From the NCBI GenBank assembly GCA_019022495.1, contig JAFEKR010000022.1, positions 310,001 through 374,000 on the forward strand: a DNA stretch of 64,000 nucleotides, in the 5' to 3' direction. Both the position numbers and the translations under genes were made by a program. The notes beneath the pieces are model-generated. The model did not search any database. It was not told the DNA's origin and worked only from the letters and a program-made list of their open reading frames with translations. Positions 48,381 through 61,299 of the stretch are shown here, piece by piece (within the stretch, counting starts at the first letter, position 1; every line of letters begins with the position of its first letter). Origin of the DNA: Epichloe hybrida (Eukaryota > Ascomycota > Sordariomycetes > Hypocreales > Clavicipitaceae).

Positions 48381-49621
48381 TAAACAAAATCCAGATAATT
48401 TCTTAGATAACCTAACTTATAGCTACTTCACACTAATTACTTTATTAATATGTCACCTACTAGGCCCTTAGTGGTCTTACTAGTAATAATAGGGGTAGAG
48501 AATTTATCCTTATTATTAGAAAAATCCCTCTCTCTATATATATATATATAAAGCTTACTAGGGAGGTCTAGTAGCCTAATATAAGTAGGAAGTGTAAATA
48601 TATTAGTAGTAAGCTACTAGTAAGTTAGTAAAGCTATAAGCTAGAGTATAGGAAGTATATATAAATAGAAGATTTTATATAATAAAATATAAACTATTAG
48701 AAATATTAATCTAGACTTCTAGATTAATAGTATTATTAAGTAGTAATATAGTAACTTATTTATTAGTATTAGCCTTATATATAACTTCTACTATAAGCTA
48801 TGCTTACCTTACTTACTTATACTTATTAGTATTTTTAGTAGTTAGAAGTATATTATAAAGTTTATATTTTATATATATTAAATACTAGTAGTATATTAGT
48901 AATAACTAAGTTATAAAAATAAGAGATATATATATTATTAAGAAAGTATAGATTATTATTAGAATTACTATAAGTATTAATATACTTAAAGAGTATATAG
49001 TATAACTAGGTAAACTAAGTAGTATACTAGTAGTATATTAGTATATATATTAGCAGTAGGAAAGGGAGGATAAACCCTAGTATAGTCCTTATTATTACAT
49101 GTATAATAGGTGTATTTTATTAAGTTATTTATATAAGTTAGGAGTAATATATAGTAAGATAATAGTAAAGTTATACTTAGAGAATTAATATATTAGGTTA
49201 GGATAGATTTACCCTTAATAATATATTATAGCTTTACGCTATTACTATCTTTAGGTATAATAGCTTATATTATAACTTACTATATATAGTAAATATAAGG
49301 AATTTTTATTTTACTAGTATTACTAGCTATAAGTTAGTAGGGTAAGTACTAGAGGGACTTAGATATTATACTTATATAGAAATTTTAAAAGCTAAATATT
49401 TCTTACTAGGAGACTTTAAAGGGAATATTATAGAAGACTTTAAAATAGAAGGAGGTAGTAGTAATAAAGTAGTTACTTATATTAAAAATATTATTAATTA
49501 CTAGTAAGTTAGTAATAATATACTATAAGAAACTTATAAGTAAAAGGCAAGCTACTAATGTTTTAGTATTTAAGAGAATTTAGATATTTTAGATAAAAAT
49601 AAATATAGATAATAAAGTAAT
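48381..49621 (+). pseudogene. D extra ORF downstream of integrase, cut by E'
   Basis: Beyond the chromodomain the window's second frame becomes coding-like, for example RKGRINPSIVLIITCIIGVF near 49058-49115, DRFTLNNIL near 49202-49228, YFTSITSYKLVG near 49305-49340 and YFLLGDFKGNIIEDFK near 49397-49445. TAG/TAA stops are dense before 49000, so the N-terminal half is doubtful. It is a different frame from the integrase. The reading runs up to the E' insertion at 49621 and may continue at 55956-56221. I recognise no family. Confidence 0.42.
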
Positions 49622-49928
49622 TGTTGGAACAAAGGTGATATCAATCGCGCGTCGCAGCCGCAATTACCCAGCAGAAGCTCGGGCCGCGCGCGGACCCCAC
49701 ACGTGACCCACAACCTGGCACGTTGATTAGCTAGGAAATATAGGGACACAAACGCGTAACCCCTTTTCCCTTTATATATTATAACTTCTAGCTTTTTACC
49801 TCTCTTTTCCTATAACTTAATTAATTATAATAACAGATAACGTAGCCTAGAATAAATAATCGATGACGATACTATTCTTCGGGCTTACAACTGTATTACA
49901 TTGAATTCAATACCCTGTGAATCTAACA
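49622..49928 (+). repeat. 5' LTR of E' (307 bp)
   Basis: It begins TGTTGGAACAAAGG and ends GAATCTAACA. The CpG-rich core near 49646-49710 is intact as in E, and the last 100 bases are RIPed. Confidence 0.9.
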
Positions 49929-50399
49929 CTAATTAGTGGTTACCTTTACAGATAACCACGTAGTCTTCGAACACCGCAGATTAGCAAGGTTAATTAGAAA
50001 AGGTAGCTTATCTAATAATAACTTGCCTTATGCAATAGGAGAGCTATATTTGATAATAAGTTATGCTAATAGAAAGGTATAATATAGCTCTCTTCTTACT
50101 TTAGTATTAATATCTATATCTATACGAACTCTAAAATAATAAAGAAAGGTTTAATACTAGTAGCTAAGCTATCCCCTTATCTTTCTTTATTATATGTTCT
50201 ATTACGTATTTGAAGTTAACTGCCTTGCCTTGCGATCCTTTATATCTAAAACACGTTATATAATTATAGTTATACCCCTTTTCTTCTTATATCATAAGAT
50301 CTGCTTCCCTAATTAATTAGAATATTAGATGTAGCTAGACTATCTAAGACCTCTAGTTAATTTAGAGTTCCTAGTAAGACTAATAGTTATAATAATGCT
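49929..50399 (+). other. Leader of E' (empty site for H)
   Basis: Collinear with E 30131-31153 minus H. The uninterrupted gttcctagtaagac at about 50368-50381 shows the pre-insertion sequence. No reading is supported. Confidence 0.75.
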
Positions 50400-53300
50400 A
50401 TGGAAGGCGTTAAAATAGGAGATAATAATAAATACCTTAAAAAAGGAAAAACCCCTGTCTACACTAACCTATACCCCTATATCTCTGTAAGGCTTTAATA
50501 ATATATTATAGAAAAACTACTCTAATAAATAGGAAGTTCTAAATATAAAGAGATAAAAACACCTAAGGAAATTAGTCTCTATATCCTTATAAAGACTAAA
50601 TAATATAAGGAGCAAGGGTTATTTAGAAGAACACTATTCTCTGAATTTAGTAATAACTTCTATAAATAGTTAAGGGATAAGTTTATAAAAGGGAGAGACC
50701 TTTTATAGAATAGACTTTAAGACTATCTCCTTTATAATAAAGTGTATATAACTGTTAGAAGAGGTACTAAGATAGTAAATAACCTTAAAGAAGTAGTAAA
50801 CTAAGAAGAATTTAGATTTTAGACTCTTAAAGAAATTAAAGAGGCTAGGAAGAAGTATATAGGCTTCTGAAAAAACCTATAGAATAAAGAGTTCTTCTAT
50901 GATTTACTAGATAATAGTAATATTAGAACTAGGTAACCTACCCTATCACCCTATTTATTAGTATAATTACTATTAAAAGGATTAATAAGCTAGACTCCCC
51001 TAGGAAGACTAAGTTAATCCCCTCTAGGAAGGCCTAGTTAATCTCCCCTAGGAAGGTTAATTAACCTAGAGTTAAGACTACCTAAGGATACTATTCGTAA
51101 GTATCTGTGGGTAACTCCCCTGCCTATACCTTTACTAGAGGTAAGTTAGTAGTATTACCCTATTAACACTACTAATAATGCCCCTAAGCAGGAGAGTTAC
51201 TAATAGAGATAACCTATGCTATCTAGGGCTAGTAGTGCCCTTATTAGCATAGCTTAAAGAGCTATAATTCCTCCTTTCTAATATAAGGAAGAGAAGGATT
51301 AGAGGGAATAATAAGCCCTAAGGGTGCTGCCTATAAAGCTACCCTCTTACTTCCTAAAGACCTTACTACCCCTTTTATAGATATAAAGGGAAACACCTAG
51401 AGGACCCCTATAGACCTAGAGACCTTTACTAAAGCAAATTATTAACTTATCTAAGGTATACCCTAAAGAATAACTCTATAGCGCTAATAACTATAATGTC
51501 CTTAAATCAAAGCTTTAAACATTCCGTAGAAAATACAAGTTACTTAATATCTAGCCTAAATAAGCTAGTTATGCTTTTGAGGTTATGCTTAAAGGTAAAG
51601 TACTATAATACTATATAGACTACCTCTCTAAACCTAGATAACTATAAGATCTCCCTATGCTTATTAGCTATATAAGAGAATGATTTAAAACCAAGGATAT
51701 ATAGCAAAAATATCTGCTAGAGTGGAACAACACTTCCCTATAAGAAATAGTAAACAATAACCTAACTAAGTTAATAATTAAATGCTTTAATAAACTTATA
51801 GAAAGACTAGCTATCTTATAACAAGCAGTGCCTAAAGTAGGCTAAACTAAAAAGCACTCTAGAATTAACTTATTAGAGCCTATTATAGTATTCTAGAGTG
51901 TAAAGGAGCGATTATAAATCCGCTAGATAGACTACAAGAGTTCTATAAATAGATTAGAATAACCCTTTGTCTTATTAAGGAAGAGAAGAAGAACTATTAA
52001 TAGTTCCTAACTAAAGCTATAACCCTAGAGTAATTCTAGACTAACTAAAGATACAATAGGAATGGAAAAGAGACCTAATACCCCTCGAAACCATAAGGAA
52101 GAGAAGGTACTTCTCGTATAAAGAAGTGCTACGTATGTGGTAAGGAAGGATGCTAGTTATCTAAGCACCCTAAAGAGGACTATAAGAAAGCGTTTTAATG
52201 CTTTAAGAACCACTACCTTATAAATCTAGCTAATAACTTATATTATTTATTCCTTACTTAGTACAAGGGAGAACATAAGTCCTAACCCCTTGTTAATAAT
52301 AAAATCGCTTAGTATATAAAGAGCATTGGATTTAATGATAGCCCTAATAATATAGATAGGCTAGTACCTATAAGCTTCTTTACTTACGGAACCTAGATTA
52401 ATGGCGAAAGAACGGTTTAATTCTTAATAAGGCAAGTAACTTATTATAGTCTAAGCAAAGAAGACCCCTTTTAGCAGGAACTTGTAAATAAAGCCCTAGT
52501 AACGTTTATGTTAGAAGATTGCTATTCCTATGCGATATTCTAAGGGATTATACCTAATATAGGAGCCGCGAAATTCTCTATAGTAGGGCACCCTTAATTT
52601 CTTACTTTGTAACGTTAGATACCTACATTATAGCTTAATAAATTAATAGGGAAGAAGGCATTAGTTAGATTTAGCGCGGGAGACCTAATTATCACGCTTA
52701 GAGCGGCTAATATGCCTACTCCCTTTAGAAACATCCTCTTTTAGGTTATCCTTACAAACACTCTATTTCTCTTATCCCTTAATAATATAGACTATCTAAA
52801 GATTAACTTTAATATCTCTAAGAACACACTATAATAAGGAAACATTAAAGTACTTATTATACGTAAATAGGGCTATGCCTAGATGCTTCTTATATAGAAA
52901 GAAAAAGCAGTTGCTTAGAGCTACCTTACAGAAGGCAAACTATAGCAATTACACCACCGCTTTAGACATTTATTAATCTAATGTTTACACGAGGTTCTCT
53001 ATAGATTAGGGCATAATATTAATATTAAAGCTATTAGGGAGCTAATAAGAATCTGCTACTAATACTAAATATATATAGATAGCCTTAATTACTTTAAGTT
53101 CACCCTTAAGGATAAGTATAGCTTTAATTATAAAGTAATAGTAAATATCTTCTACCTAGATAGCAACCGCCCTACACTTCACGCTATAGATATAGCTATA
53201 GCGTTTAACGCAGCAAAATTCCTTAATAATATCTCTACAAAAATAACCTAGAAAGCCCTCCGAATATACTAGATTAATACTTACCTAGGCCCCCTAGACT

Positions 53301-55630
53301 TTATTATTATAGACACTAGAACAAACTTCCATAGTAATAAATTCAGATAATTTATAGCTTTAATATTAATTTTGATTAAGGAAGTCCCTATTAAGGCACA
53401 CTATAGCATAAGGAAGGTTAAAAGGTATTATAGGCTACTCTAAAGAGCCTATAATATAATTAGACGCGAATGCCCTATAACACTAGAACCCATTGCCCTT
53501 TAAATAGTAATTAAGGCCTTAAATAACACCATAGGCCCTAATAGCCTTATCCTAACCCTCCTTATCTTTAGAGCTTACCTATGAATAATAAATAAGTCCT
53601 TACTATCACCTAATATTACATAGCGTGTGATTATAGTATAGAAGGCTACTAAAGAGATTAAGAGACTCTATGCTATCTAGAAAGTTAATAAGGCCCTTAC
53701 TAAATATAATAGCCTAGATACCTTAAAGACCCTTAGTCTACCGCTTAGATTAAAGGTTAAGGTCTAGCAAGAAGGTAAGGGATAGGCAAGTCTATATAAG
53801 CTACTAGTGATTACTAGAGAAAGCTATATACTTAATATGCCTAGAGGCCTAAAGACCTTTAAGTTAATATCTATTAAGCCTTACTATAATAATCCTAGTA
53901 TAGAGAAGATAGTAAAGCCTAGTGGAGAGGAAGGAGAAAAAGGGTGAGAGGCCTGTAATAAGAATATAGTGCTACTAATACTACTAAAGTAAGGACATAG
54001 AAGGCTATAGAAGAACCCTCCTATAATACCTTAAGGTGCTAATACCTTCCTATTAGCAAAAGAATATAGTAACCTAGCTCTTATAATTAAGCTACGTAAG
54101 GAAGGAATTATTAAGACCCTAGGCAAACTATTTAAGCTATTAATAAGAGCGGAGATTAACGCTCTAATTAAGTAAGGTGTGTTTGAATTTATTATATTTA
54201 ATAAGAAAGAATATAGTAGGATTTGAATCTTTAATTCCTAAATCATTAATAAGATTAAAGGTAAGATAATAAAACCCTATGAAAAGTCATGCCTTATGAT
54301 CTAAGGGTGTGAGGATGAAGGGAAACAGGCCATTCTCACACAGGCCCTAACGATTTAACGCGTAAGCTAATGTCTTATCCTTATGATAGCCCTATTAGTA
54401 AGATTAAGGAAATTCCTTATCTAGCTAAGAGATATTTATTAGGCTTATATACAGGCCTGTATATTGTCTAGCACTAATTTTAAATCATAGCATCTCTAGT
54501 ATGATCTTAAGGTTATAAAGCCTCTGAAACATAGAAGTTGGGGCACACTAGTGGGTTACGTATTATAAGTATTATAAAGAGAACCTCTAGATAGAAACCT
54601 TTACATATAATCCTTACTTACTTATAACTACGAAGGAAAGCCCTAACTTTACCTACGTTAGTATATAGACTAATAATATAATTAGCCTCTTAGATAAGAA
54701 GTTCTCTAAGAAGGAAGAGACCTAGCTTACTATAGTAGGCTTTAACGTAAAGCTAAAGCAATTCCTAACTTAGGACTACCCTCTTATGTTTAATAGTAGT
54801 ATTATCTTACTAGAGAATAATACTATTAAGATCTAGTAGAAAGGGTAAAGTAATAAGTTAGAGTTAGTTCTAATAACTAACTTAAAGCGTAAATATGTTA
54901 AGCAGAGGGCCTAAGGCGCTTACATTACCTTAATCTACTAACTAGAGGCTTGCTTTAACCTATCCGTTACTATATAATACTAGGAGCTAACCCTAGAGGA
55001 CGTGAAAGCCCTTAATTACCACCTAAAGTAGTAGATAGATTACCTAGAGAGAGGTCTAATATTTATCCTAATTAACCTTAAGAAGGCAAAGCTCTTTACC
55101 TTTATAGATAGATCCTTTGCTAACAACTAGGACCTATCCTTATAACTAGGATATATACTTATCCTAGCAAACAAAGACTACACTAATAGCAAGTTTATAA
55201 TTAAAGGTAATATTATACACTTTAGCTTAATAAAGAGTAAGAGAGTTATATAAAGCGTGCTTACCTTGGAAGTTTATAGTATAGTAGCTAGTGTTAATAT
55301 AGCTTATGTAATTATAACCACCCTAAACTTAGTTACTAACTAACTAAAGCTCCTGAAGATTCTAGTTATTATATATATAGATTTATACTCCTTATATAAG
55401 TGCCTTATTAAGCTTAGTATAACAAAGGAGAAACGCCTAATAATTAATATTATAGCCCTTTAATAGTTATACAAACGCTAAGAACTCTGCGAAATCTAAT
55501 AGATTAATAGAGAGAATAACCTAGCTAATGCCTTCACAAAGGCATTACCTAATAAAGCCCTTAAGAGCTTTATTTTAACTAACTAGATAACTATCTAGAT
55601 AGAGGGATAGGTTACTTATATATAACACAC
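50400..55630 (+). pseudogene. E' Copia polyprotein (RIP-dead, frameshifted)
   Basis: The start codon ATG is preserved at 50400 (MEGVKIGDNNKYL). Gag carries the knuckle CYVCGKEGC...KH at 52127-52168, better preserved than in E; it is one base out of phase with the start, so a net one-base deletion lies between them. The integrase retains the 19 bases lost in E (about 53519-53537). RT has TNN for T-D-D (54669-54677) and a ~100-base block (about 54465-54560) unlike E and poorly readable. RNase H (about 55080-55590) matches E: TKSKRVI, IIYIDLYSLYKCL. Stops are TAG/TAA. Confidence 0.88.
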
Positions 55631-55955
55631 GCGCAGTAAGAGGAAAAGATAATCCTCTAGAAGGGTAGCCACAGGGATAAGATAGTAATACGTAGGGGAT
55701 TTACGCCCTTGTAATTAATATCCCTAGTAGCTATAACCACACTAGCCTACTAGGCCCTCCTAGTAGACCATAGAAATTAATAGTAGTGTGTAAGAGAATA
55801 AAGGTGTTACTAAGGAGGAGGAAGACGTTATATACGCGTTACGGTGTGGTATATGTGTTATTTTAAGGAAAAGAAGGGATTTAGAAGGACTTACTTATCC
55901 TTACATAGGCTTATAGGCTAAGCGAGAGTGTTATTTCCCTTTTATTAGTAACTAC

Positions 55956-56221
55956 TATAAAAGAAGCTATAAAGCTACTAGCTTATAGGTAAGGGTAACT
56001 TATAATACTAAGGAAGAATATAAAAAGAAGAAAATTATATAGAAGTAAGGGAAAGTAAGCCTCTTTTATATTAGCCCTAGACCCCTAAGTAATTTATATA
56101 CTATATATAGCTAATCTAGGAATTATAATATTTATAGTTATAGCTACTACTAGTAGATACGCATGCTAGCTATAAACTCCTAGTAAGATTAATATAATAT
56201 CCCTAATATTAGATAAGAAGT
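55956..56221 (+). other. D remnant between E' and G
   Basis: AT-rich, RIPed sequence that is neither E' nor G and so is presumably D, downstream of its extra ORF. No reading is convincing. It ends with GAAGT (56217-56221), the left copy of G's duplication. Confidence 0.5.
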
Positions 56222-56890
56222 TGTTATGGACTGGCCCCTAGGCTGAGACTTAGGAAGAGAAGAGAAGGAGAATAGCTCCATATAGAAGCCTCCCTTTTCC
56301 TTACCTTACTGTCTGCTTTTCTTCTCTATATATTAGCCAATATATACCATATAGTCTGACCTATCCCTTTATCCTTAATGCCCTATTATGCCATTAGTGA
56401 AATAGGGCAAATCATATCTTAATATGATCATATTCAGTCTATGCTTGTTTGCCTACTAATTATTATTATAACATCATTTACTAATTTATCTAGCAGGTGC
56501 ATACTGTTCTTACCTAACTATTATTTGTTATGGTCTTATTTCCTTTATGGTTCTTCAATCACCTATTAAGTACTAAACTGCATAAATATCCCATGGTTCA
56601 TGTTCTCATGTACCTTCCTCATATTTATTAATACAGTTTATTCTTTTCCTTTTCCTGTGGTCTTTATGATAATTTACTCATATAGATGTGTATCAATTTA
56701 TCTATTACTTTACTCTATCTCTAATGCTCTATATACATATCTGTTCATTAATGGTTCAACATGAGTAACTCTAATAATAAAATAATATCCTAATCTATTA
56801 TGGTATGTAACAATTGCTGAATGCCTTTTATAAGTCTGGATCCTATCTCATTATAGGGTGTATCTTATATTTTGAATCTTGTATGCGTTA
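56222..56890. other. Un-RIPed segment at the left end of G (partial LTR plus unexplained sequence)
   Basis: About the first 95 bases align with the right LTR of G (shared GGCCCCTAGGC, GACTTAGG, AGCTCC, CCTTACCTTAC) with gaps. From about 56320 to 56890 I find no match in the window and no reading. Unlike its surroundings it keeps CpA and TpG (catgttctcatgtacc) while still being AT-rich. It may be a younger insertion, a divergent LTR, or captured DNA. Confidence 0.45.
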
Positions 56891-57840
56891 AAGGATATTA
56901 AGGTAGAGATTACTATAGGTATATATATTATTAAACCTAGAGTCCTAAAGACTAAGAAAATAAAAAAGAAAATACTTATCCTATCTTAAAGGTATTACTA
57001 CCTTATTAATTAGTAAAACTCCCTCCTTACCTAAGCTTAGTTTAACCTAGCTCCTATTTAGTTAGCCCTTAGGGCATCCCTAGCTATAAATACTACTATA
57101 ATAAATATAACTAGTCTTAATATCACCCCTTTCATTAGTGCTAGCCCTTTAGGTAGTTACAGTATAGCTTAATCTATATAACAAGTTATAGGCATTCTAT
57201 TCTAATAGAACTAATAAGTTATAGGCAAGCTAAGCGTAATATATACAAAGATATATAATTAGTTTACTACGCTTCTCTAAGCTTTATTGCCTTATTACTA
57301 AGATAAGATCTATTAATATTCTTAGATTACTAGGTTAAGTAATAAGTCTCCTTCATATTACCGCTAGTATTATTCACGCTATCCTTCTGTGTTAGGTTTA
57401 ACTTATAATTATATTCCTAGGTTATTAGGAGCTAGCCATTCTCTAGCTAGAAATAATACGCCTCCTCCTCCTAGCTATCCTCCTCCTACACACTATCCTC
57501 CTACTAGGTCTCCTATTACACCCCCTCCTACTTATACTCCTTACACTAACCTTACCTACACTATCCTAGTTCTAGGTTATGCCTAATATAAACTAGATAG
57601 ATAACTTATTATACTATGCCTATTACCTAGTAAAGAAAGTGCTATAGCTATAGTAGTAGTAGTATAACTTTAGCTAGAGGTAGCGCCCTCCTATTTATCT
57701 TCTCCTAGTAATTAAGGTAATAACTTACTAGATAAGTATTCTTATTAAGTAGTAGTAAAACATAGTAAGTAAGCATCTAGGGCGCTTATAGGAGTCTTTA
57801 TAGCTATATAAGTTTTCTAAAATGATCTATTATTATTAAT
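56891..57840 (-). other. G region downstream of integrase, weak coding signal
   Basis: RIP-type AT-rich DNA resumes. On the minus strand an acidic, Gln-rich reading (EEDSQEEEAYYF near 57470-57435) could be the end of pol or an extra ORF. The plus strand there has C/T triplet runs giving a Pro-rich open frame that I regard as a shadow. Nothing firmer can be said. Confidence 0.3.
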
Positions 57841-60800
57841 TCTTTTTTAATCTATGTGGTTAGGAGTGGTCCTGCGCTTACTTAAACTAGGATGTTCTAT
57901 CCTCCTTTCATAGATCATAACTAATGTTCTCATAGCTTATTATCACTCTCTACTAGGACCTATTTAGGACCTAGGCATAAGTCCTATAGCTATTAGCTTA
58001 GGAGTAGGTCTTCCACTACGTATTTAATAAGGTCTACATAAAAAACTAGATAAATACCCCTTAGTATGTTAAGTTAGACTATAAGAGGGGATAGTACTTC
58101 TATAACCATGTACTTTGTAGCTACCTAGTCAAGTTTCCTTAAGGGGTAGTTTATCTTTATATTCCTAAGCAATAGCTACACCTTATCCCTAACCTAAAAA
58201 CATTCCGCCAGGCGTCTTAATGCTAACGTTACGTCTTATTACTATTACTATATGTAAGCTATTACAGCCTAAGCTAAATAAGTACCCTCTTAGAGATAGC
58301 TAAGGAAACAAATAGCTCTCCCCTTTAGTATAGTCATAGACACAGGCATATCTAGTTAGGTTTAAATTAGTTCAAGATCGTATCCGTAAAGCAATCTATT
58401 TAGGCTTACTCCAGTAGCTAATAAGGTCCTATTATTAATCGCTAGTTAACAAGCAGCAAGGTATTCCAGCTAGTTATACTACAAGAAGGAAACAGTAACG
58501 CGTAAAATTACCTATACCTCCTAGTTTACCCGTTCCGTACCGCCATTAGTTTAAGGATAGTGTAACATAGAGAGTAATTAATCTATCCCTACTAGGGAAC
58601 ATAACATCATCTAAAATTATCCTAACTAGTCTAAGCCTTAGTCTATAATAATAGACTAAGGGAATCCTCTAAACCTCCACTAAACTATCTTAAAGTATTC
58701 CACGCAATCCTTAGCTTTCATAAAGGTTATAGCCTCAAGCTACACAAACTTTAATAGCCTATCCATAATAACCATAAGGTATTAAGGTCACTCAGGTAAT
58801 AAAGCTAGCAAGTTTATTATAAAGTTAATAGAGATTTATAACTAAAACTAATCAGGGATTAGTAAAGGCTTTAGTAAGCCCTAGTATCACTAACAGCTCT
58901 TGTAGCTACTAACATAGTAGCAGTTACAAATAAATCTCGCTATATCCTATAACATTCCATCCTAATAGAACTATCATTATAGAATTTAAAACATAGTATT
59001 ACAGCCAGGGTAACCTATAACTAGCAAGTCATAACTTTATTAGATAAGAGTTATTATAAGGGGTTCCTAGGCTAGGACCTATATACGCCCCTAGAACTAT
59101 AGTGCGCCATGGGCGCTTATAAAATAATTCATAACCTATTCTCTTGTTATTACTTCTAGGGGAAACTTCCTAGCACCCTCCTAAATAGCTTTCAGTTATA
59201 TACTATACATAGGGTCTAATATAATAGCCTAGTCCTAAAGGTCCTAAAGGTGCTTACTAGTAAAGAAGGCCTCCCCTACTAGAGGTAGGGATAATTAGTG
59301 TATATATAAGGCTATAACAGGTTCGTCTAGGTCTATTTCTAGTAATAGGGATAGTTACGTAATCGTGATTAGCTATAAAACCTATCCTTATCTTAAGGAC
59401 TCCCTATATTAGTCCTATTCCCTCCTAGATAAGGCGTCTAGGCATTACGCCTACGTGCTAGGTCTGTAATATAGATGGAAATTAAATAGCGTGAGCGTGT
59501 CTGCCCATTAAGCTTACTATTCTAACATTAGTCTTAGTATTATAAAGTACTCTAGGTTCTTATAGTCTATATAAATTATAAATAGGCAGGAGACGCCTTA
59601 TAACTCTGCTAACCATACCTTTAAGCATAAAACAATAGCTAGTAGCTCCTTATTATAAATTATATAATTCTTTTATAATACTATAAGACTAGCGGAGTAG
59701 TAGGCTACTAGGTATAATATGCTATCTAGTCCTAATTATAAGAGGCAACTACTAAGGGCTATTCCTAAGTAGTTAGCCTCCACTACTATAAGGCAGTCTG
59801 GATCCTATTATGCTAGGATAGGATACGTAATAAAAGCATTCTTTAGCCTCTTAAAAGCCTTATTCTCCTCTAGTCCCTAGTAAAATAAGGTATTCCTCTT
59901 AGTAAGACAAATAAGGGGGGCTACTAACTTAGAGAAGTTACTAATAAAGTCATAATAGAAGTTTACAAACCCTAAGAAGCTTTAGACCCCCTATAGCTTT
60001 ATAGGTGCTACCTATTCCCTTATAGCCACCACCTTTACGGGATTAGGATAAATTAAGCGTTCTACCATAATAATATATCCTAAGTATTAGACCTCTTTAA
60101 CAGCAAACACAGACTTATTAATATTAAGGTATAGTCTCGCAAAACATAAGCATCCTAATATTAATTATACCTTTACTATATAGTCCTTCCTTAATCCCCT
60201 AAAGTAAACTAGAATATTATTAAAGTAAGCTATTATAAAGTCCCCTAACGTATCCCCTAAGGATTTATTAATATACTATTAGAAGGTTACTAGTGCACTT
60301 ACTAGGCTAAATAAATAAACTAACTATTTAAATAGTCTAAACCTAGTATAAAAGGTAGTAAGGTACTCCTTACCCTTAGCTATCTATAGTTTATAAAACA
60401 CTATATAAATATTTACCTTTATAAACTAACACACCTAGGAGAGAGAGTGTAGTATCTCCTTAATTAACAGGAGTGGATATTAGTCCTATACTATAATCTT
60501 ATTAAGTATATAATAGTCCACGCAAAACCGCTATCCACTATTTGCTTTCTTTATAAGGAGGATAGGGGCTATAGCTAACAAGGAGCTAGCACAAATCTAG
60601 CCCTTATCTATTAGATTTATTATCTAGCGATAAACCTCTAATAACTAATCCCTTAGTATATTATATAGTGGACCCCATAGGAGTGTTAGTTCGGATCCGT
60701 CCGGATTCCTATGTAAACATATATAATAATTAAGGGAACCCCTATATAAGGGTAGGCTATTAGCTTTAGCCTTATCAAAAAGATCCGCGAAGTCTGCTAA

Positions 60801-61250
60801 TTCCCTTAGTAACATAGCCATATTAAAGCTATCTAGTTTTATTTTAGGTACTATAATCTACAGCACCATTATTATTTCTTTAAGGCTTATAGCTATAAAC
60901 CTTATTATAGTATCCCTTATCTTTTATACCTATCACGCCTCGGCCGCATATAAGGAACTAATAATCCCCTATACTAGGGCTTCCTCCCTACGCTTAGTGG
61001 CTTCTAAGACATAAAGGCCCTCCGCCACACCGATTACTAGTTACCATTTTATTGCATAAATTATAACATTACAGTGCTCTAGCCATAGCATACTAAAGAT
61101 AATATCCTAGGTAAGACCTAGGATAACATATAGGTACACTAATAACTCCTACCTATTAATATTAATACTAGCTTATACTATATAGGTAATAAAGGAGAAC
61201 TCCTCTCTTTATTACCTCCCTCTTCTCTCTATTTCCACTATAGTACACAC
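57841..61250 (-). pseudogene. G pol: protease, RT, RNase H, integrase (RIP-dead)
   Basis: On the minus strand, reverse transcriptase is clear at about 60600-60000: FCVDYYILNKI near 60525, FYTRFRLFK near 60340, and the catalytic box read as FNNILVYF (about 60235-60212), both Asp lost. RNase H is at about 59850-59300. Integrase runs about 59000-57900: YLMVIMDRLLKFV near 58775-58735, TNGGTERVN near 58555-58525, LAACQLAINNRTLLATG near 58465-58415, NRLLYGYDLELI near 58405-58370. Protease should lie at about 61250-60900 but is poorly readable. Stops are TAG/TAA. Confidence 0.8.
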
Positions 61251-61299
61251 CTACCTTTATTTTAGTAGTTATATAAGCTCTAGGCTAAGCTATCTTACT

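Larger units (their letters stand above)
49622..55955 (+). mobile_element. Ty1/Copia element E' (second copy of E), 3' end deleted
   Basis: The 5' LTR (49622-49928) and internal sequence are collinear with E, without insert H. Similarity stops at about 55955, within the 3' untranslated region; the last shared bases are TTATTAG(C/T)AACTA. The 3' LTR and the right duplication are missing, so a deletion removed them and perhaps some of D. The left flank is GTAAT (49617-49621). Confidence 0.9.

Noticed and set aside
56320..56890. Un-RIPed segment as a mitochondrial fragment or intron
   Set aside because: AT richness fits, but I see no mitochondrial gene, intron core or splice motif; kept only as unexplained sequence.
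57389..57586. Open 65-codon Pro-rich plus-strand frame
   Set aside because: It lies over minus-strand element G and comes from C/T triplet runs; the minus strand gives a plausible acidic Gln-rich reading. No start context or neighbours support a gene.
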